Positions 21,908 through 34,620 of a DNA stretch of 64,000 nt are shown here, in pieces. The notes below the pieces were generated by a model that saw only the letters and a list, made by a program, of their open reading frames with translations, searched no databases and was not told the origin of the DNA. The stretch is from Dallia pectoralis. Lineage: Eukaryota; Chordata; Actinopteri; Esociformes; Umbridae. The stretch covers positions 10,365,766-10,429,765 of the forward strand of contig CM055737.1 in NCBI GenBank assembly GCA_029465975.1. The letters run 5' to 3'. The position numbers were made by a program, and so were the translations under genes. Position 1 is the first letter of the stretch. Every line of letters begins with the position of its first letter.

Positions 21908-22800
21908 CACTTTGATCGACTCAACCAGTATGCTTTAACAATCTGTATCAACAACATCACACCACAACAATGTCCAGACCTTGGGATGATGTCATGATGA
22001 TGTCACAGATGTGATGATGTCACTGACATGATGATGTCACTAACATGATGACACAACCTCCAGTGGCTCTGAGAGACATTGCAGGTCTTGTGCTTTAAAG
22101 CAGAGTCAACACAGTTTTCCGTAAGCATTAGGAGCAGTTTTTTACTAAACATTTTGTAAATGCGGTCACAGCCCTGACGAGAAACCCGGTACTGTGTACC
22201 GGTGTGGCAAACAAAGCCTTGCTGGAGCGGCATTTCCTGTCGGCTATTGAAGCCTCTGAGTCTCACAGGAAGGAAAGAGGGCTGTAATCACAGGCGGTTG
22301 GTGAGAAGATCTGAGATTTGAGACATTTACCATGTTAGACAGTTCAGAAGCAACAGAAAGGCATGACACAATGACAGCTCCTGTCAGACAGTAGCGCCCA
22401 TCCCCACCTCTTGTCTGTCCTGACTGGGATTTCCATCTGGGCTTTCAATAAGATCAAGCTCCGCTATGAGCCTAATGAACAAGTCACCACGGTTGTTATG
22501 CCGGGAACATTTGGCTGAAAGTCTCAAAAAAGACCCTGCTTCAAGTCAAATACCACCAATACAAGAGCCACATGTCTTTGTGAGAATACCTACAGTATCT
22601 GGTGCGATGCAAATATAAACATTATATATAATATATGAGTCATACGTCTTTGCATTGTCTTCCATGAACCAGCAGTATGCGAAAACCATGCATTCGTTTG
22701 CTATGTAGCTGTAAAACTGAAGAAAAAAAATTCTGGCATTTGAGAAAACCTGCTCGGCATTCTATCAAGGCTACAACAGTGAGTGGGTGTGGAATAAAGG
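21908..22800. other. Intron sequence with a small GATGATGTCA cluster
   Basis: At 21985-22052 the words gatgatgtca and tgacatgatg recur several times; TGATGTCA resembles a CRE/AP-1-like half pattern. Nothing else was recognised. Confidence 0.5.
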
Positions 22801-25800
22801 ATTGGCCGACACAATATGGGTACAATGGCCAACAAAATATGGGTACAATGGCCAACACAATATGGGTACAATGGCCAACACAGTAGGGGTACAATGGCCA
22901 ACACAGTAGGGGTACAATGGCCAACACAATATGGGTACAATGGCCAACACAATAGGGGTACAATGGCCAACACAATAGGGGTACAATGGCCAACACAGTA
23001 GTGGTACAATGGCCAACACAATATGGGTACAATGGCCAACACAATAGGGGTGCAATGGCCAACAATGGCCAACAAAGTAGTGGTACAATGGCCAACAAAG
23101 TAGTGGTACAATGGCCAACACAGTAGGGGTACAATGGCCAACACAATATGGGTACAATGGCCAACACAGTAGTGGTACAATGGCCAACACAATAGGGGTG
23201 CAATGGCCAGTAGGGTACAATGGCCAACAATGGCCAACATAGTAGTGGTACAATGGCCAACACAGTAGGGGTACAATGGCCAACACACTAGTAGTACAAT
23301 GGCCAACACAGTCGGGGTACAATGGCCAACACAGTAGGGGTATAATGGCCAACACAGTAGGGGTACAATGGCCAACACAGTAGGGGTACAATGGCCGACA
23401 CAGTCGGGGTACAATGGCCAACACACTAGGGGTACAATGGCCGACACAGTAGTGGTATAATGGCCAACACAGTCGGGGTACAATGGCCAACCCAGTAGGG
23501 GTATAATGGCCAACACAGTAGGGGTACAATGGCCGACACAGTAGTGGTACAATGGCCAACACAGTAGGGGTATAATGGCCGACACAGTCGGGGTACAATG
23601 GCCAACACAGTAGGGGTACAATGGCCAACACAGTAGGGGTACAATGGCCAACACAATAGGGGTACAATGGCCAACACAGTAGGGGTACAATGGCCAACAC
23701 AATAGGGGTACAATGGCCAACAAAGTAGTGGTACAATGGCCAAAACAGTAGGGGTACAATGGCCAACACAGTAGGGGTACAATGGCCAACACAATATGGG
23801 TACAATGGCCAACACAGTAGTGGTACAATGGCCAACACAGTAGTGGTACAATGGCCGACATAGTAGTGGTACAATGGCCAACACAGTAGGGGTACAATGG
23901 CCAACACACTAGGGGTATAATGGCCAACACAGTAGGGGTACAATGGCCAACACAGTAGTGGTACAATGGCCAACATAGTAGTGGTACAATGGCCAACACA
24001 GTAGGGGTATAATGGCCAACACACTAGGGGTACAATGGCCAACACAGTAGGGGTACAATGGCAACACAGTAGTGGTACAATGGCCAACATAGTAGTGGTA
24101 CAATGGCCAACACAGTAGTGGTACAATGGCCAACACAGTAGGGGTACAATGGCCAACACAGTAGGGGTACAATGGCCAACATAGTAGTGGTACAATGGCC
24201 AACACACTAGGGGTACAATGGCCAACACACTAGGGGTACAATGGCCAACATAGTAGTGGTACAATGGCCAACACAGTCGGGGTACAATGGCCAACACAGT
24301 AGGGGTATAATGGCCAACACAGTAGGGGTACAATGGCCGACACAGTCGGGGTACAATGGCCAACACACTAGGGGTACAATGGCCGACACAGTAGTGGTAC
24401 AATGGCCAACACAGTCGGGGGCCAACACAGTAGGCCAACCCAGTAGGGTATAATGGCCAACACAGTAGGGGTACAATGGCCGACACAGTAGTGGTACAAT
24501 GGCCAACACAGTAGGGGTATAATGGCCGACACAGTCGGGGTACAATGGCCAACACAGTAGGGGTACAATGGCCAACACAGTAGGGGTACAATGGCCAACA
24601 CAATAGGGGTACAATGGCCAACACAGTAGGGGTACAATGGCCAACACAATAGGGGTACAATGGCCAACACAGTAGTGGTACAATGGCCAACACAATATGG
24701 GTACAATGGCCAACACAATAGGGGTACAATGGCCAACAAAGTAGTGGTACAATGGCCAAAACAGTAGGGGTACAATGGCCAACACAGTAGGGGTACAATG
24801 GCCAACACAATATGGGTACAATGGCCAACACAGTAGTGGTACAATGGCCAACACAGTAGTGGTACAATGGCCGACATAGTAGTGGTACAATGGCCAACAC
24901 AGTAGGGGTACAATGGCCAACACACTAGGGTACAATGGCCAACACAGTAGGGGTACAATGGCCAACACAGTAGGGGTACAATGGCCAACACAATAGGGGT
25001 GCAATGGCCAACACAGTAGGGGTACAATGGCAAACACAGTAGTGGTACAATGGCCAACATAGTAGTGGTACAATGGCCAACACAGTAGGGGTATAATGGC
25101 CAACACACTAGGGGTGCAATGGCCAACACAGTAGGGGTACAATGGCAAACACAGTAGTGGTACAATGGTCAATATAGTAGTGGTACAATGGCCAACATAG
25201 TAGTGGTACAATGGCCAACACAGTAGGGGTACAATGGCCAACATAGTAGTGGTACAATGGCCAACACACTAGGGGTATAATGGCCAACACAGTAGGGGTA
25301 TAATGGCCAACATAGTAGGGGTATAATGGCCAACACACTAGGGGTATAATGGCCAACACAGTAGGGGTATAATGGCCAACCCAGTAGGGGTATAATGGCC
25401 AACACAGTAGGGGTATAATGGCCAACACAGTAGGGGTACAATGGCCAACACAGTAGGGGTACAATGGCCAACACAGTAGTGGTATAATGGCCAACACAGT
25501 AGGGGTATAATGGCCAACACAGTAGGGGTACAATGGCCAACACAGTAGGGGTACAATGGCCAACACAGTAGGGGTACAATGGCCAACACAGTAGTGGTAT
25601 AATGGCCAACACAGTAGGGGTACAATGGCCAACACAGTAGGGGTACAATGGCCAACACAGTAGTGGTATAATGGCCAACACAGTAGGGGTATAATGGCCA
25701 ACACAATAGGGGTATAATGGCCAACACAGTAGTGGTATAATGGCCAACACACTAGGGGTATAATGGCCAACACAGTAGGGGTATAATGGCCAATATAGTA

Positions 25801-26393
25801 GTGGTACAATGGCCAACACAATATGGGTACAATGGCCAACACAGTAGGGGTGCAATGGCCAACACAGTAGGGGTACAATGGCCAAAACAGTAGGGGTACA
25901 ATGGCCAACACAAAAGGGGTACAATGGCCAACACAATATGGGTACAATGGCCAACACAGTAGTGGTACAATGGCCAACACAGTAGTGGTACAATGGCCAA
26001 CACAATAGGGGTGCAATGGCAAACACAGTAGGGGTACAATGGCAAACACAGTAGTGGTACAATGGCCAACATAGTAGTGGTACAATGGCCAACACAGTAG
26101 GGGTACAATGGCCAACACACTAGGGGTATAATGGCCAACACAGTAGGGGTACAATGGCCAACACACTAGGGGTATAATGGCCAACCCAGTAGGGGTACAA
26201 TGGCCAACCCAGTAGGGGTATAATGGCCAACCCAGTAGGGGTACAATGGCCAACACACTAGGGGTACAATGGCCAACACAGTAGGGGTACAATGGCCAAC
26301 ACAATATGGGTACAATGGCCAACACAGTAGGGGTACAATGGCCAAAACAATATGGGTACAATGGCCAACACAGTAGGGGTACAATTGTCACTT
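22801..26393 (+). repeat. Giant 23-bp minisatellite, about 155 copies
   Basis: The unit is of the form ATGGCCAACACAGTAGGGGT followed by ACA (23 bp). Common variants change GGGGTACA to GTGGTACA, CAGTAG to CAATAG or CAATATG, CACAGT to CACACT, GGCCAAC to GGCCGAC, and ACAATGG to ATAATGG. Only a few copies have length changes (for example 24418-24455). The order of variants at about 23.40-23.91 kb recurs at about 24.34-24.93 kb, showing a block duplication. Long minus-strand open frames (up to 709 codons) are periodicity artefacts because three units make 23 codons. Confidence 0.97.
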
Positions 26394-27100
26394 TGGCTTG
26401 AGAGTGGTCCTCTCATCCATATAATGAAGCTTCTTGCAAGTCTTATCAATGTTTCTGAAAAGAAAAATGCTTCTTATCTTCTGGAATAGAACCGTTTTGT
26501 CATGTATAGAAAATCTATTACAAATTGTCAGCTGCTTCTAAGGAAACACACTTCTCCAAATGAAACTGTATTTTCAAGGGAAATCAGAATGCTGAACATA
26601 TGCACTGGAACGATTGAAAGGTACATTTGTCCATAGTGTTTGTCATGTATTAGAGGGCCTAGGCTGAGATAAGTCCTAAGATCTGGGTCCTCACCAACCT
26701 CATAGACCACAACAGAAACTAGATCAGACTTAGAACGTTAATTATGATTATCAAAAGTGGTAAATTATGAAGAATTTGTTATTCACATCCTACAGTATTA
26801 GTAATTTTCACATCTTATGAAACACATGAAATGCTAGCAGGTATTCAATAAAGCCTGACTCTCTCTATGATAAAAAACAACAGAAACTCTCTGAAACCTT
26901 CCTGTTCAAATGATGAATATCTATCAAAACACCTGAAAAACTACCTTTTTTACCTCTTAAAATAGTATCTAAAATTCTAACACATTCATCCCTTTGGTGA
27001 ACAAAAACTACTGAAAATGCTTTAGAAAAAACTAATTTATTTATTTCTCACATCTAGTGCCAAATTTGCTCATAGCTCTTCATTGAGCTTGTTTTCCCAC
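26394..27100. other. AT-rich intron sequence, nothing recognised
   Basis: No element recognised between the giant array and the SINE tail at 27101. Confidence 0.5.
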
Positions 27101-27170
27101 CTAGCTATCAGATTATGATTGCACTTTGGTTAGGGGCATCTGCTAAACAAAAATATTAAAATGTAAATAA
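27101..27170 (+). mobile_element. Remnant of tRNA-SINE tail
   Basis: The words ggggcatctgctaaac and aatattaaaatgtaaat resemble the 3' tail of the SINE seen at 11001-11127, in the opposite orientation. The head is not visible. Confidence 0.45.
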
Positions 27171-27462
27171 CAGACAGCTTGCTGACAGAGACAAACAGAC
27201 AGCTTGTTGAAAGAGACTAGCGGAGGAGAAAATCTAAATCAGAGCAACACAGCCTGGGTTAGGATCCCCCAAAAGGACAGACTGGACAGGGTTTAGAATA
27301 AGCTAAAATCCAATGGGTAGAATGCCAGGAACCATCATTAGACTGAACACACACACACACACAAATAGACGTAAGTTACATAGACAACACCCTTCCCTAC
27401 AGACAATATAGTACTGTAAATGTATCCACTATTTAGTCTCCTGACAACACAACAACCATAAC

Positions 27463-27748
27463 ACTTCACCCCACACCTCAGAAACACTCCACCCCACACC
27501 TCAGAAACACTGCGCCACACCTCAGAAACACTCCGCCGCACCTCAGAAACACTCCACCCCACACCTCAGAAACACTCCACCCCACACCTCAGAAACACTC
27601 CGCCACACCTCAGAAACATTGCGCCGCACCTCAGAAACATTGCGCCGCACCTCAGAAACACTGCGCCGCACCTCAGAAACACTCCGCCGCACCTCAGAAA
27701 CACTCCGCCACACCTCAGAAACACTCCGCCACACCTCAGAAACACTCC
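27463..27748 (+). repeat. About 21-bp minisatellite (CACCTCAGAAACACTCCGCCG)
   Basis: About 14 copies of cctcagaaacactccgcc variants, with some units lengthened by CCCCACA. The minus strand reads as repeated SEVRR, an artefact. Confidence 0.93.
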
Positions 27749-30194
27749 CCTGTCATAGTACCAAGAGGATTTATTTAAAATGAAAAGCAGGGGTGTATGA
27801 GAAACAATTATTCTTAAAGTTCAACTTTTTTTTTGTACATAACCTTATGTTCACCCCGTTACCATCTATCACCATTGGGACAGAACAGCCAATTGAATTG
27901 TTATTAATTGTTTTACAATTTTTCGTCAAACCCTCCCACGTCAAACCCATTCAGGAAATCAGCAATATGTTTTTTTAATTCAGTGAATATTTTTGCAATT
28001 ATTTCAAAAGTTAATACAAATCTTAAAAAAGATATGCAATTTTGTTTTGTCTTAGCTTGGTTGCAGTTCATTGATAGTGAACTAATTATTATAATTGCGT
28101 TCTGAGCTTCTGACCATTCCGCTTGGTTAGAAATTGGCCCATGGCTTAATAAATCTAACCACCCCTGCAGCAGAGTTTACATCAGGCTGAAAACATGCTT
28201 ATCTGTAGCCTAGAAAAATACAAAATACATCCTCTTCATTAAGGTTGTGAAACCAAGAAAGTCTCGTTCCCGTTTCTCTTCTCTTAAATACAATACATGA
28301 AGACACATACACACAGAATTCACACACATCTGCAGAGAAGGCTTCAACGCGACAAGGCAGACCAGCCCAAGGGTCCATGTCTGTTGGTATTACTGCATGT
28401 GTGGATTTGAGGCCTGACATTCTCTGTGTTATAGCGCTGTGTAGCACTGTATTTAACTAGGCCACTGACTATACAGCAGCATTGCCCCGAGGTGGAACAC
28501 AAACATGACCCGGAAACTTTTTCTATCGCTAACCAGGCAATGAAAGGAACACCATAGAAACGCTAAAACACTGGGTGGGTGTCTTGCCTCCGATCAGGGT
28601 TTTGAGCATCACTCCGAAGCGAGCTGAGTCCCTTGAGGCCATAGACACAAAATGTCCCTTGAGTCCTGCAGAATGAGAGTCTTAAAGACAAAGGAGATCC
28701 ACACAAAACGTTGATATCACAGAACGGTGTTTGGGTCAAACATCGAAAGCCATATCCACTACGATGGCTGTTTGGGTACAAATAAATCTATGGCCACTAT
28801 GGATACATTGATAAACTGGACAGCAATCCTGACATAAACTATTTGTTTGACACATTTTAATTAGCATTTTCTTGGTAAGTATATTCTGTCGAGTTGCAAG
28901 ACTTGTCTTCATGGTCATCTTGTGCCCAATGTCTAGTAGTTGGAGCCAGCCAATTAATCCATCAATGGCCAGACATGCCAGCAACTGCAACTGTGTGCAT
29001 GATCTTCAGTACGGGCCGGGGGAGGGGGCGTAAATGTGCAGCGACAGCGTGTGCTGTACCGTAGCCTATCGGAGAACATTCTAGAAAGATTTATTAACAG
29101 CGCCAAATACTTTTCACCCCCGAAAAAACAACCATTGTATTTTGTTTACAGTTTCTGTTCAAACTGCGACCGTTAGCAGTAAGTCAAATGACTACAGGAC
29201 AGTCAGATGCTAGTCAGCTAGCAAGTGACCAACGACCAACACATTTCCAATACGTGTTTTTTCTGCATGCGTAGTCCGTATTTATGCGTATTTAATGCAT
29301 ATGTACTTCACAAGGCACTAGCAACATGGATGATGAACACATGTTCGCTGTACCTGAGTGTCCCGCTCTGTTTGAGCGAAGCTCTGATTGCTACCCGCAA
29401 CACTTATCTTCCTCAAAGTTGGTGTCATTGTGGACTGACCAGAAAAGTTATCCTCGCAGTAATATATATATATATATATTATGAGTACATATCTCAACAT
29501 ACAGACATCTCAACATGCAAAACTAATTTCAGGAAAGTGGTTTCACTGGCTAATGCACTCGCACAAACGTACACCGGCGCAAACCACAAAACTATTTATA
29601 ATGTCAGACCTTTCTGCTTAAAGCAACTGTATTATACTTGGGTAGCCTTCCCTAAGCTTAGCCTCCCTAATATCTAGTGGACCCTAAAATAAATAAAAGC
29701 ACAAGGCCTTATTATATTGTCTTATGCAAAAGGTTACAATCTTTCTTTTTGTGATTTCACCTTTCATCGAAGTCTAGTATATGCAGAACATTTGCCAGCC
29801 ATCAATAGAGTAGTCCCTTTATAACAGCTAGTTAAAATACCGTTAGCTATGCTAATGGAGAACGGATGGATGAACTGGAGAGAAGTCGAGTACACAGCCC
29901 GCCTACCGAAAAGAAGTCAGAGACCAATCAGGACGCACGCTGTGTCACTCTCTCACCACGTCTGTCACTCGCTCTCTTCGTTTCTCCAAAGTCTGTCTTG
30001 TATATTAGAAGGACCATTGAACTCTTTGCTCACTCTAAAACAAATTGTGGGATGTCTGCATTTTGGAGGTTTAAATTTAATGGACGGTCTAGTAGATTAC
30101 TTATGTGGTACACTTTGTGGTTACTTACTTATTAGAAAATATATGTATAATATATAATGCCTCGTTAAGAAGCCGTTGAGGGTTTTCCAACAAA
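27749..30194. other. 2.4 kb of intron without recognised elements
   Basis: The stretch includes a short TA run at 29459-29480 and a small GC-rich patch at 29010-29055. No coding similarity, transposon ends or tandem arrays were seen. Confidence 0.5.
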
Positions 30195-30428
30195 ACGACC
30201 AATTTGCAGTTTTACAGAATATTGTAAAGTGCTCTGACACAGATTGCAGCCTTAAAAGCACTTATGTTTTTGTTCACCAGCAAATGTGACAGCTCATTTT
30301 GGAGCCAACCCCCCATCCCTTTACAGCATAAAACATAAATTGTTGTATAGCTATTGTTTTAAGGCTATTGTTTTAAGGCTGCAATGTCAGAGCACTTTAC
30401 AATATCCTGAAAAACTGCAAATATATAA
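30195..30428. repeat. Inverted repeat, MITE-like hairpin
   Basis: The arm at 30207-30262 (ttgcagttttacagaatatt, gtaaagtgctctgacacaga, ttgcagccttaaaa) is the inverse complement, with few mismatches, of 30368-30424. The loop is about 105 bp. No coding capacity is seen. It is probably a small non-autonomous DNA element; the superfamily is not assignable by eye. Confidence 0.7.
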
Positions 30429-30560
30429 CTGCAAAGAATATATAATTTAAACAAATTATACTGTAGAAATTATTCTCCATCCAAAGACAAACAATGTCAT
30501 TTGTTGAATCCATTTTTTTTACGAGGTAAATACCCAACCTTCCTTATTTAATGCATTATG

Positions 30561-31690
30561 CTGGTGGTGTAGTCACTGAGCAGGGGAGCGTACACGCCAC
30601 TCACACACACTGGTGGTGTAGTCAGAGAGCAGGGGAGCGTGCAAGCCACTCACCCACACTGGTGGTGTAGTCAGAGAGCAGGGGAGCGTGCACGCCACTC
30701 ACACACGCTGGTGGTGTAGTCACTGAGCAGGGGAGCGTGCACGCCACTCACACGCGCTGGTGGTGTAGTCAGAGAGCAGGGGAGCGTGCACGCCACTCAC
30801 ACGCACTGGTGGTGTAGTCAGAGAGCAGGGGAGCGTGCACGCCACTCACACACGCTGGTGGTGTAGTCACTGAGCAGGGGAGCGTGCACGCCACTCACAC
30901 ACACTGGTGGTGTAGTCAGAGAGCAGGGGAGCGTGCACGCCACTCACACACGCTGGTGGTGTAGTCAGAGAGCAGGGGAGCGTGCACGCCACTCACACAC
31001 GCTGGTGGTGTAGTCAGAGAGCAGGGGAGCGTGCACGCCACTCACACACGCTGGTGGTGTAGTCACTGAGCAAGGGAGCGTGCACGCCACTCACACACGC
31101 TGGTGGTGTAGTCAGAGAGCAGGGGAGCGTGCACGCCACTCACACACGCTGGTGGTGTAGTCAGAGAGCAGGGGAGCGTGCACGCCACTCACACACACTG
31201 GTGGTGTAGTCACTGAGCAGGGGAGCGTGCACGCCACTCACACACACTGGTGGTGTAGTCACTGAGCAGGGGAGCGTGCACGCCACTCACACGCACTGGT
31301 GGTGTAGTCAGAGAGCAGGGGAGCGTGCACGCCACTCACACGCACTGGTGGTGTAGTCACTGAGCAGGGGAGCGTGCACGCCACTCACACACGCTGGTGG
31401 TGTAGTCACTGAGCAGGGGAGCGTGCACGCCACTCACACGCACTGGTGGTGTAGTCAGAGAGCAGGGGAGCGTGCACGCCACTCACACGCACTGGTGGTG
31501 TAGTCACTGAGCAGGGGAGCGTGCACGCCACTCACACACGCTGGTGGTGTAGTCAGAGAGCAGGGGAGCGTGCACGCCACTCACACACGCTGGTGGTGTA
31601 GTCACTGAGCAGGGGAGCGTGCACGCCACTCACACACACTGGTGGTGTAGTCACTGAGCAGGGGAGCGTGCACGCCACTCACACACACTA
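30561..31690 (+). repeat. 49-bp minisatellite, about 23 copies
   Basis: The unit runs ctggtggtgtagtcagagag, caggggagcgtgcacgccac and tcacacacg. Measured period is 49 bp (30561 to 30610). Two alternating forms differ by gtcagagagc versus gtcactgagc, and by acacgc, acgcgc, acacac or acgcac before the next unit. Copies are otherwise almost identical. Confidence 0.96.
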
Positions 31691-32268
31691 GACAATGAAT
31701 CATGATCCGGTGCCTTTGCATTGCCACCAGTAGGATTTCCTCCTCCTCGGGCCCCGGGCGAACGGGCAGGTGTAATGGGGTATGAAATCTCCAGACAGCA
31801 CGGGCACAGCCTGGCCCGGCTCAGTCAGTCCCTCCCACCTCGATCAGAGCATGAATAGTGTTTGTGTTAGCAGGTGGAGGAGGACCGTGCACATCGCTGA
31901 ATGATTCATAGCCGCGCTACTGAAGCCAACACCAACCGAGGTGTCACATCCCCATGGAGTCCGGGGGCGGACCGTGCGACATCCCCCTGGACCGCACGGT
32001 CCATCAATTAACCCATTGTACACCCACGCAAAGCTTCATGTTTGGAGAGAAACCGACTGACCTTGATACCGTGAAGCAGTAAGTGACGGGAAGACACCCA
32101 GCGCGCAATTACAGTCCTGGCGTAAATGCGGGTGGATGAGTGTGCCTGTATGTGGTATTTGAGAGGCGTATGTGCACAGTTCTCTGTGCATGTTTGCCTA
32201 GCTGCATGCATCTACAGTTGTTGTTGTTGTGTGTGTGTGTGTGCAGGCTTTGATCAGCTGCGACTCAC
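31691..32268. other. Intron flank downstream of the 32.3-kb exon
   Basis: GC-richer than the rest of the intron, with a TTG/GTGT repeat at 32218-32243 just below the exon donor. No element was recognised. Confidence 0.5.
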
Positions 32269-32387
32269 CTGTCATTGTCAGCGGTCTTAAAGCCCGGCAG
32301 GATGTTTCTGAAGCTGCTGTTGCGGTCCAGCTTGGGCTGACTCTTGGTGCGCTTGATGGAGCCCTTCAGTCTGCGGCTCAGGAAACT
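32269..32387 (-). CDS. dab2ip: dab2ip coding exon: N-terminal part of PH region
   Basis: This 119-bp exon enters in phase 0 and leaves in phase 2 (AG completed by A in the next exon to make Arg). It encodes SFLSRRLKGSIKRTKSQPKL and then DRNSSFRNILPGFKTADND. The acceptor is cccatcccag and the donor GTGAGT. The basic block RRLKGSIKRTKSQPKL is a hallmark of DAB2IP N-terminal isoforms. Mammalian DAB2IP, as I recall it, has an alanine run near GFR in this exon that is missing here. The next exon is 25 kb away. Confidence 0.96.
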
Positions 32388-32910
32388 CTGGGATGGGGGA
32401 GAGGGGAGGCACAGTGTCCGAGGGGGAGGGGGGCGGGGGTCACCGGAGGGAGAAGAATTACTCCCACTCCCCTTTCATTTAGACGAAACAACACACAATG
32501 TAAAAACGGTGGAGCAGCAACGGGAAATAATATTGATTGAGCTCCCCTCTCTCCCTCTCCCTCTCTCCCCCTCTCTCTCAGTGTCCTCTCATCCGTGGCA
32601 TTTGGAGAGAGCTGCGCATTGTTCAGTGGATTTCTCCGGCACATCTGCTGGCCGCGCACACAGCAGAACACTGATGTGACTCCCCAAAGTCGCACCGTTA
32701 CCATGGCAACTGTTGGTGGGCTCGGGGACGGGGACAAATGGTGTTCCGCGTAAAATGACGGCACCGGAGCGGGGCGCGAGTTCAGTCGGCACGGAAAGCC
32801 GAGCGTGTGCTTCCGATTGGCTGCACAGATTAGAGGCAAATAACAAGTTTGATTGTTTCTAAGACGACCCGGGGTGGTGAAGAGAAGGAAATAACATACA
32901 ATCACGCAGC
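32388..32910. promoter_or_regulatory. GC/CpG-rich region just upstream of the 32.3-kb exon, with an RFX-type X-box
   Basis: The stretch has several CpGs (around 32750-32800), G-rich runs near 32400-32440, a CT-rich tract at 32545-32580 and an inverted CCAAT-type element (gattggct) near 32814-32821. At 32697-32710 it contains GTTACCATGGCAAC, a near-perfect palindromic RFX X-box. It could be an internal promoter or enhancer for a dab2ip isoform, but no start site can be shown from sequence alone. Confidence 0.35.
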
Positions 32911-33407
32911 ATCAGTGCCCCCTCTGCACTTATTCAATTGTCTTAATCAGTCTTCCCTGCACATCTATTGAATTGTCTAAATCACCATTCAACCTAATGG
33001 CTGACTAATGGTCTATTCTTACAGGGATTGAAGATAGTGGACGGAAAGCAGGCAGTGGGTATAAAGCAACAGAATAAGGCAAACATTGATAAATGAATCC
33101 ACTAACAGTGTCACACTTGGGTTCCCACTGGCTCATACGCCAAACAAATAAACAGCCCACAGACATCCTCCCAGAGCTAATATAGCTGCCCGGGTTTTCC
33201 TAACACACTGTCAATGCCGGCCCTCACCGAGAAACAATATGAGCTCATGACAACTTCTGCTCAGGCCAGAAAATAAAGAGAAAATATATGGCAATTTTGC
33301 ACAAGCATTGCTAATAGAATATGCTTAGAGTTGACAGAAAATATATTGATACCTTTTCTGGGCTATTTTAATCCATATCGAATTATCTTTTTAGAAATTA
33401 AATATTA
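32911..33407. other. Intron sequence, nothing recognised
   Basis: No element recognised before the next array. Confidence 0.5.
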
Positions 33408-34145
33408 CAGTAGCCACTATGTGCAATACAGTAGCCACTATGTGCAATACAGTAGCCACTATGTGCAATACAGTAGCCACTATGTGCAACAAAGTAGCCA
33501 CTATGTACAACACAGTAGCCACTATGTACAACACAGTAGCCACTATGTACAACACAGTAGCCACTATGTACAACACAGTAGCCACTATGTACAACACAGT
33601 AGCCACTATGTACAACACAGTAGCCACTATGTACAACACAGTAGCCACTATGTACAACACAGTAGCCACTATGTACAACACAGTAGCCTCTATGTACAAC
33701 ACAGTAGCCACTATGAACAACACAGTAGCCACTATGTACAACACAGTAGCCACTATGTACAACACAGTAGCCACTATGTACAACACAGTAGCCACTATGT
33801 ACAACACAGTAGCCACTATGTACAACACAGTAGCCACTATGTACAACACAGTAGCCACTATGTACAACACAGTAGCCACTATGTACAATACAGTAGCCAC
33901 TATGTACAATACAGTAGCCACTATGTACAATACAGTAGCCACTATTACAATAGAGTAGCCACTATGTACAATACAATAGCCACTATGTACAACACAGTAG
34001 CCACTATGTACAATACAGTAGCCACTATGTACAATACAGTAGCCACTATGTACAATACAGTAGCCACTATTACAATAGAGTAGCCACTATGTACAATACA
34101 ATAGCCACTATGTACAACACAGTAGCCACTATGTACAATACAGTA
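33408..34145 (+). repeat. 21-bp minisatellite, about 35 copies
   Basis: The unit is agtagccactatgtacaaca followed by c. Early copies carry tgtgcaata and later ones tgtacaata. A compound block with a shorter unit (cactattacaatagag) occurs at about 33940-33958 and again at about 34065-34083, so a block of roughly 125 bp was duplicated. As the period is 21 bp, open frames run through it on both strands. Confidence 0.95.
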
Positions 34146-34329
34146 GACGGGTACTTGGTCATCTATACTTTGGATACAATGATTGCCTACAGTCGGCGAC
34201 ACACAAACTCACCAGATAATGGGACAATGAGTACCTTTCCTGGTGACGCACTACCTGCACTGCAACCATTTCCTGTTCCTGACTGTTTCATGGCCTCCGT
34301 CACTATTTACTGTCTGGTCTTCAGCATCT

Positions 34330-34620
34330 GAAAGGCACGCTCATCTGAATTGTGATTTGGGGATTTACTTGGCCAGTCAAGACCTTTTCACTTTTCACGG
34401 TGAAATACTCCTTTGTAGCTGCGGTGCGACAAGGCGCCATCCAATTAGTTTTCGAGGCACTTGAGCAAACAAGATGTTTCTGAACACTTCATTTTGCTGC
34501 AGCAGTCAGCAGTTACTTCATCAATGAAGACAAGTGACCCAGTTCCTGAGGCATCCATACATGTCCACGACATAAAGCCACTTCAATTCAAGGTTATATC
34601 ACAGTTTTAGACTAACCTGT
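34330..34620 (+). repeat. Dispersed repeat copy A (also seen at 57.5-58.1 kb)
   Basis: The words caaacaagatgtttctgaac and caatgaagacaagtgaccca correspond to aaaacaagatgttgcacatg and caatgaagacaggtgcatag at about 57.87-57.95 kb, in the same order and spacing range. This indicates a shared interspersed repeat, probably derived from a DNA transposon common in fish. Coding capacity is gone. Confidence 0.5.

Noticed and set aside
22771..24900. 709-codon minus-strand frame with LAIVPLLCWPLYP repeats
   Set aside because: Three 23-bp units make 23 codons, so all frames lacking a stop in the unit stay open. Overlapping frames of similar length occur. No gene signals are present.
33331..34083. SSHYVQH-repeat protein
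   Set aside because: It is a 21-bp minisatellite with open frames on both strands and no promoter, splice or domain support.
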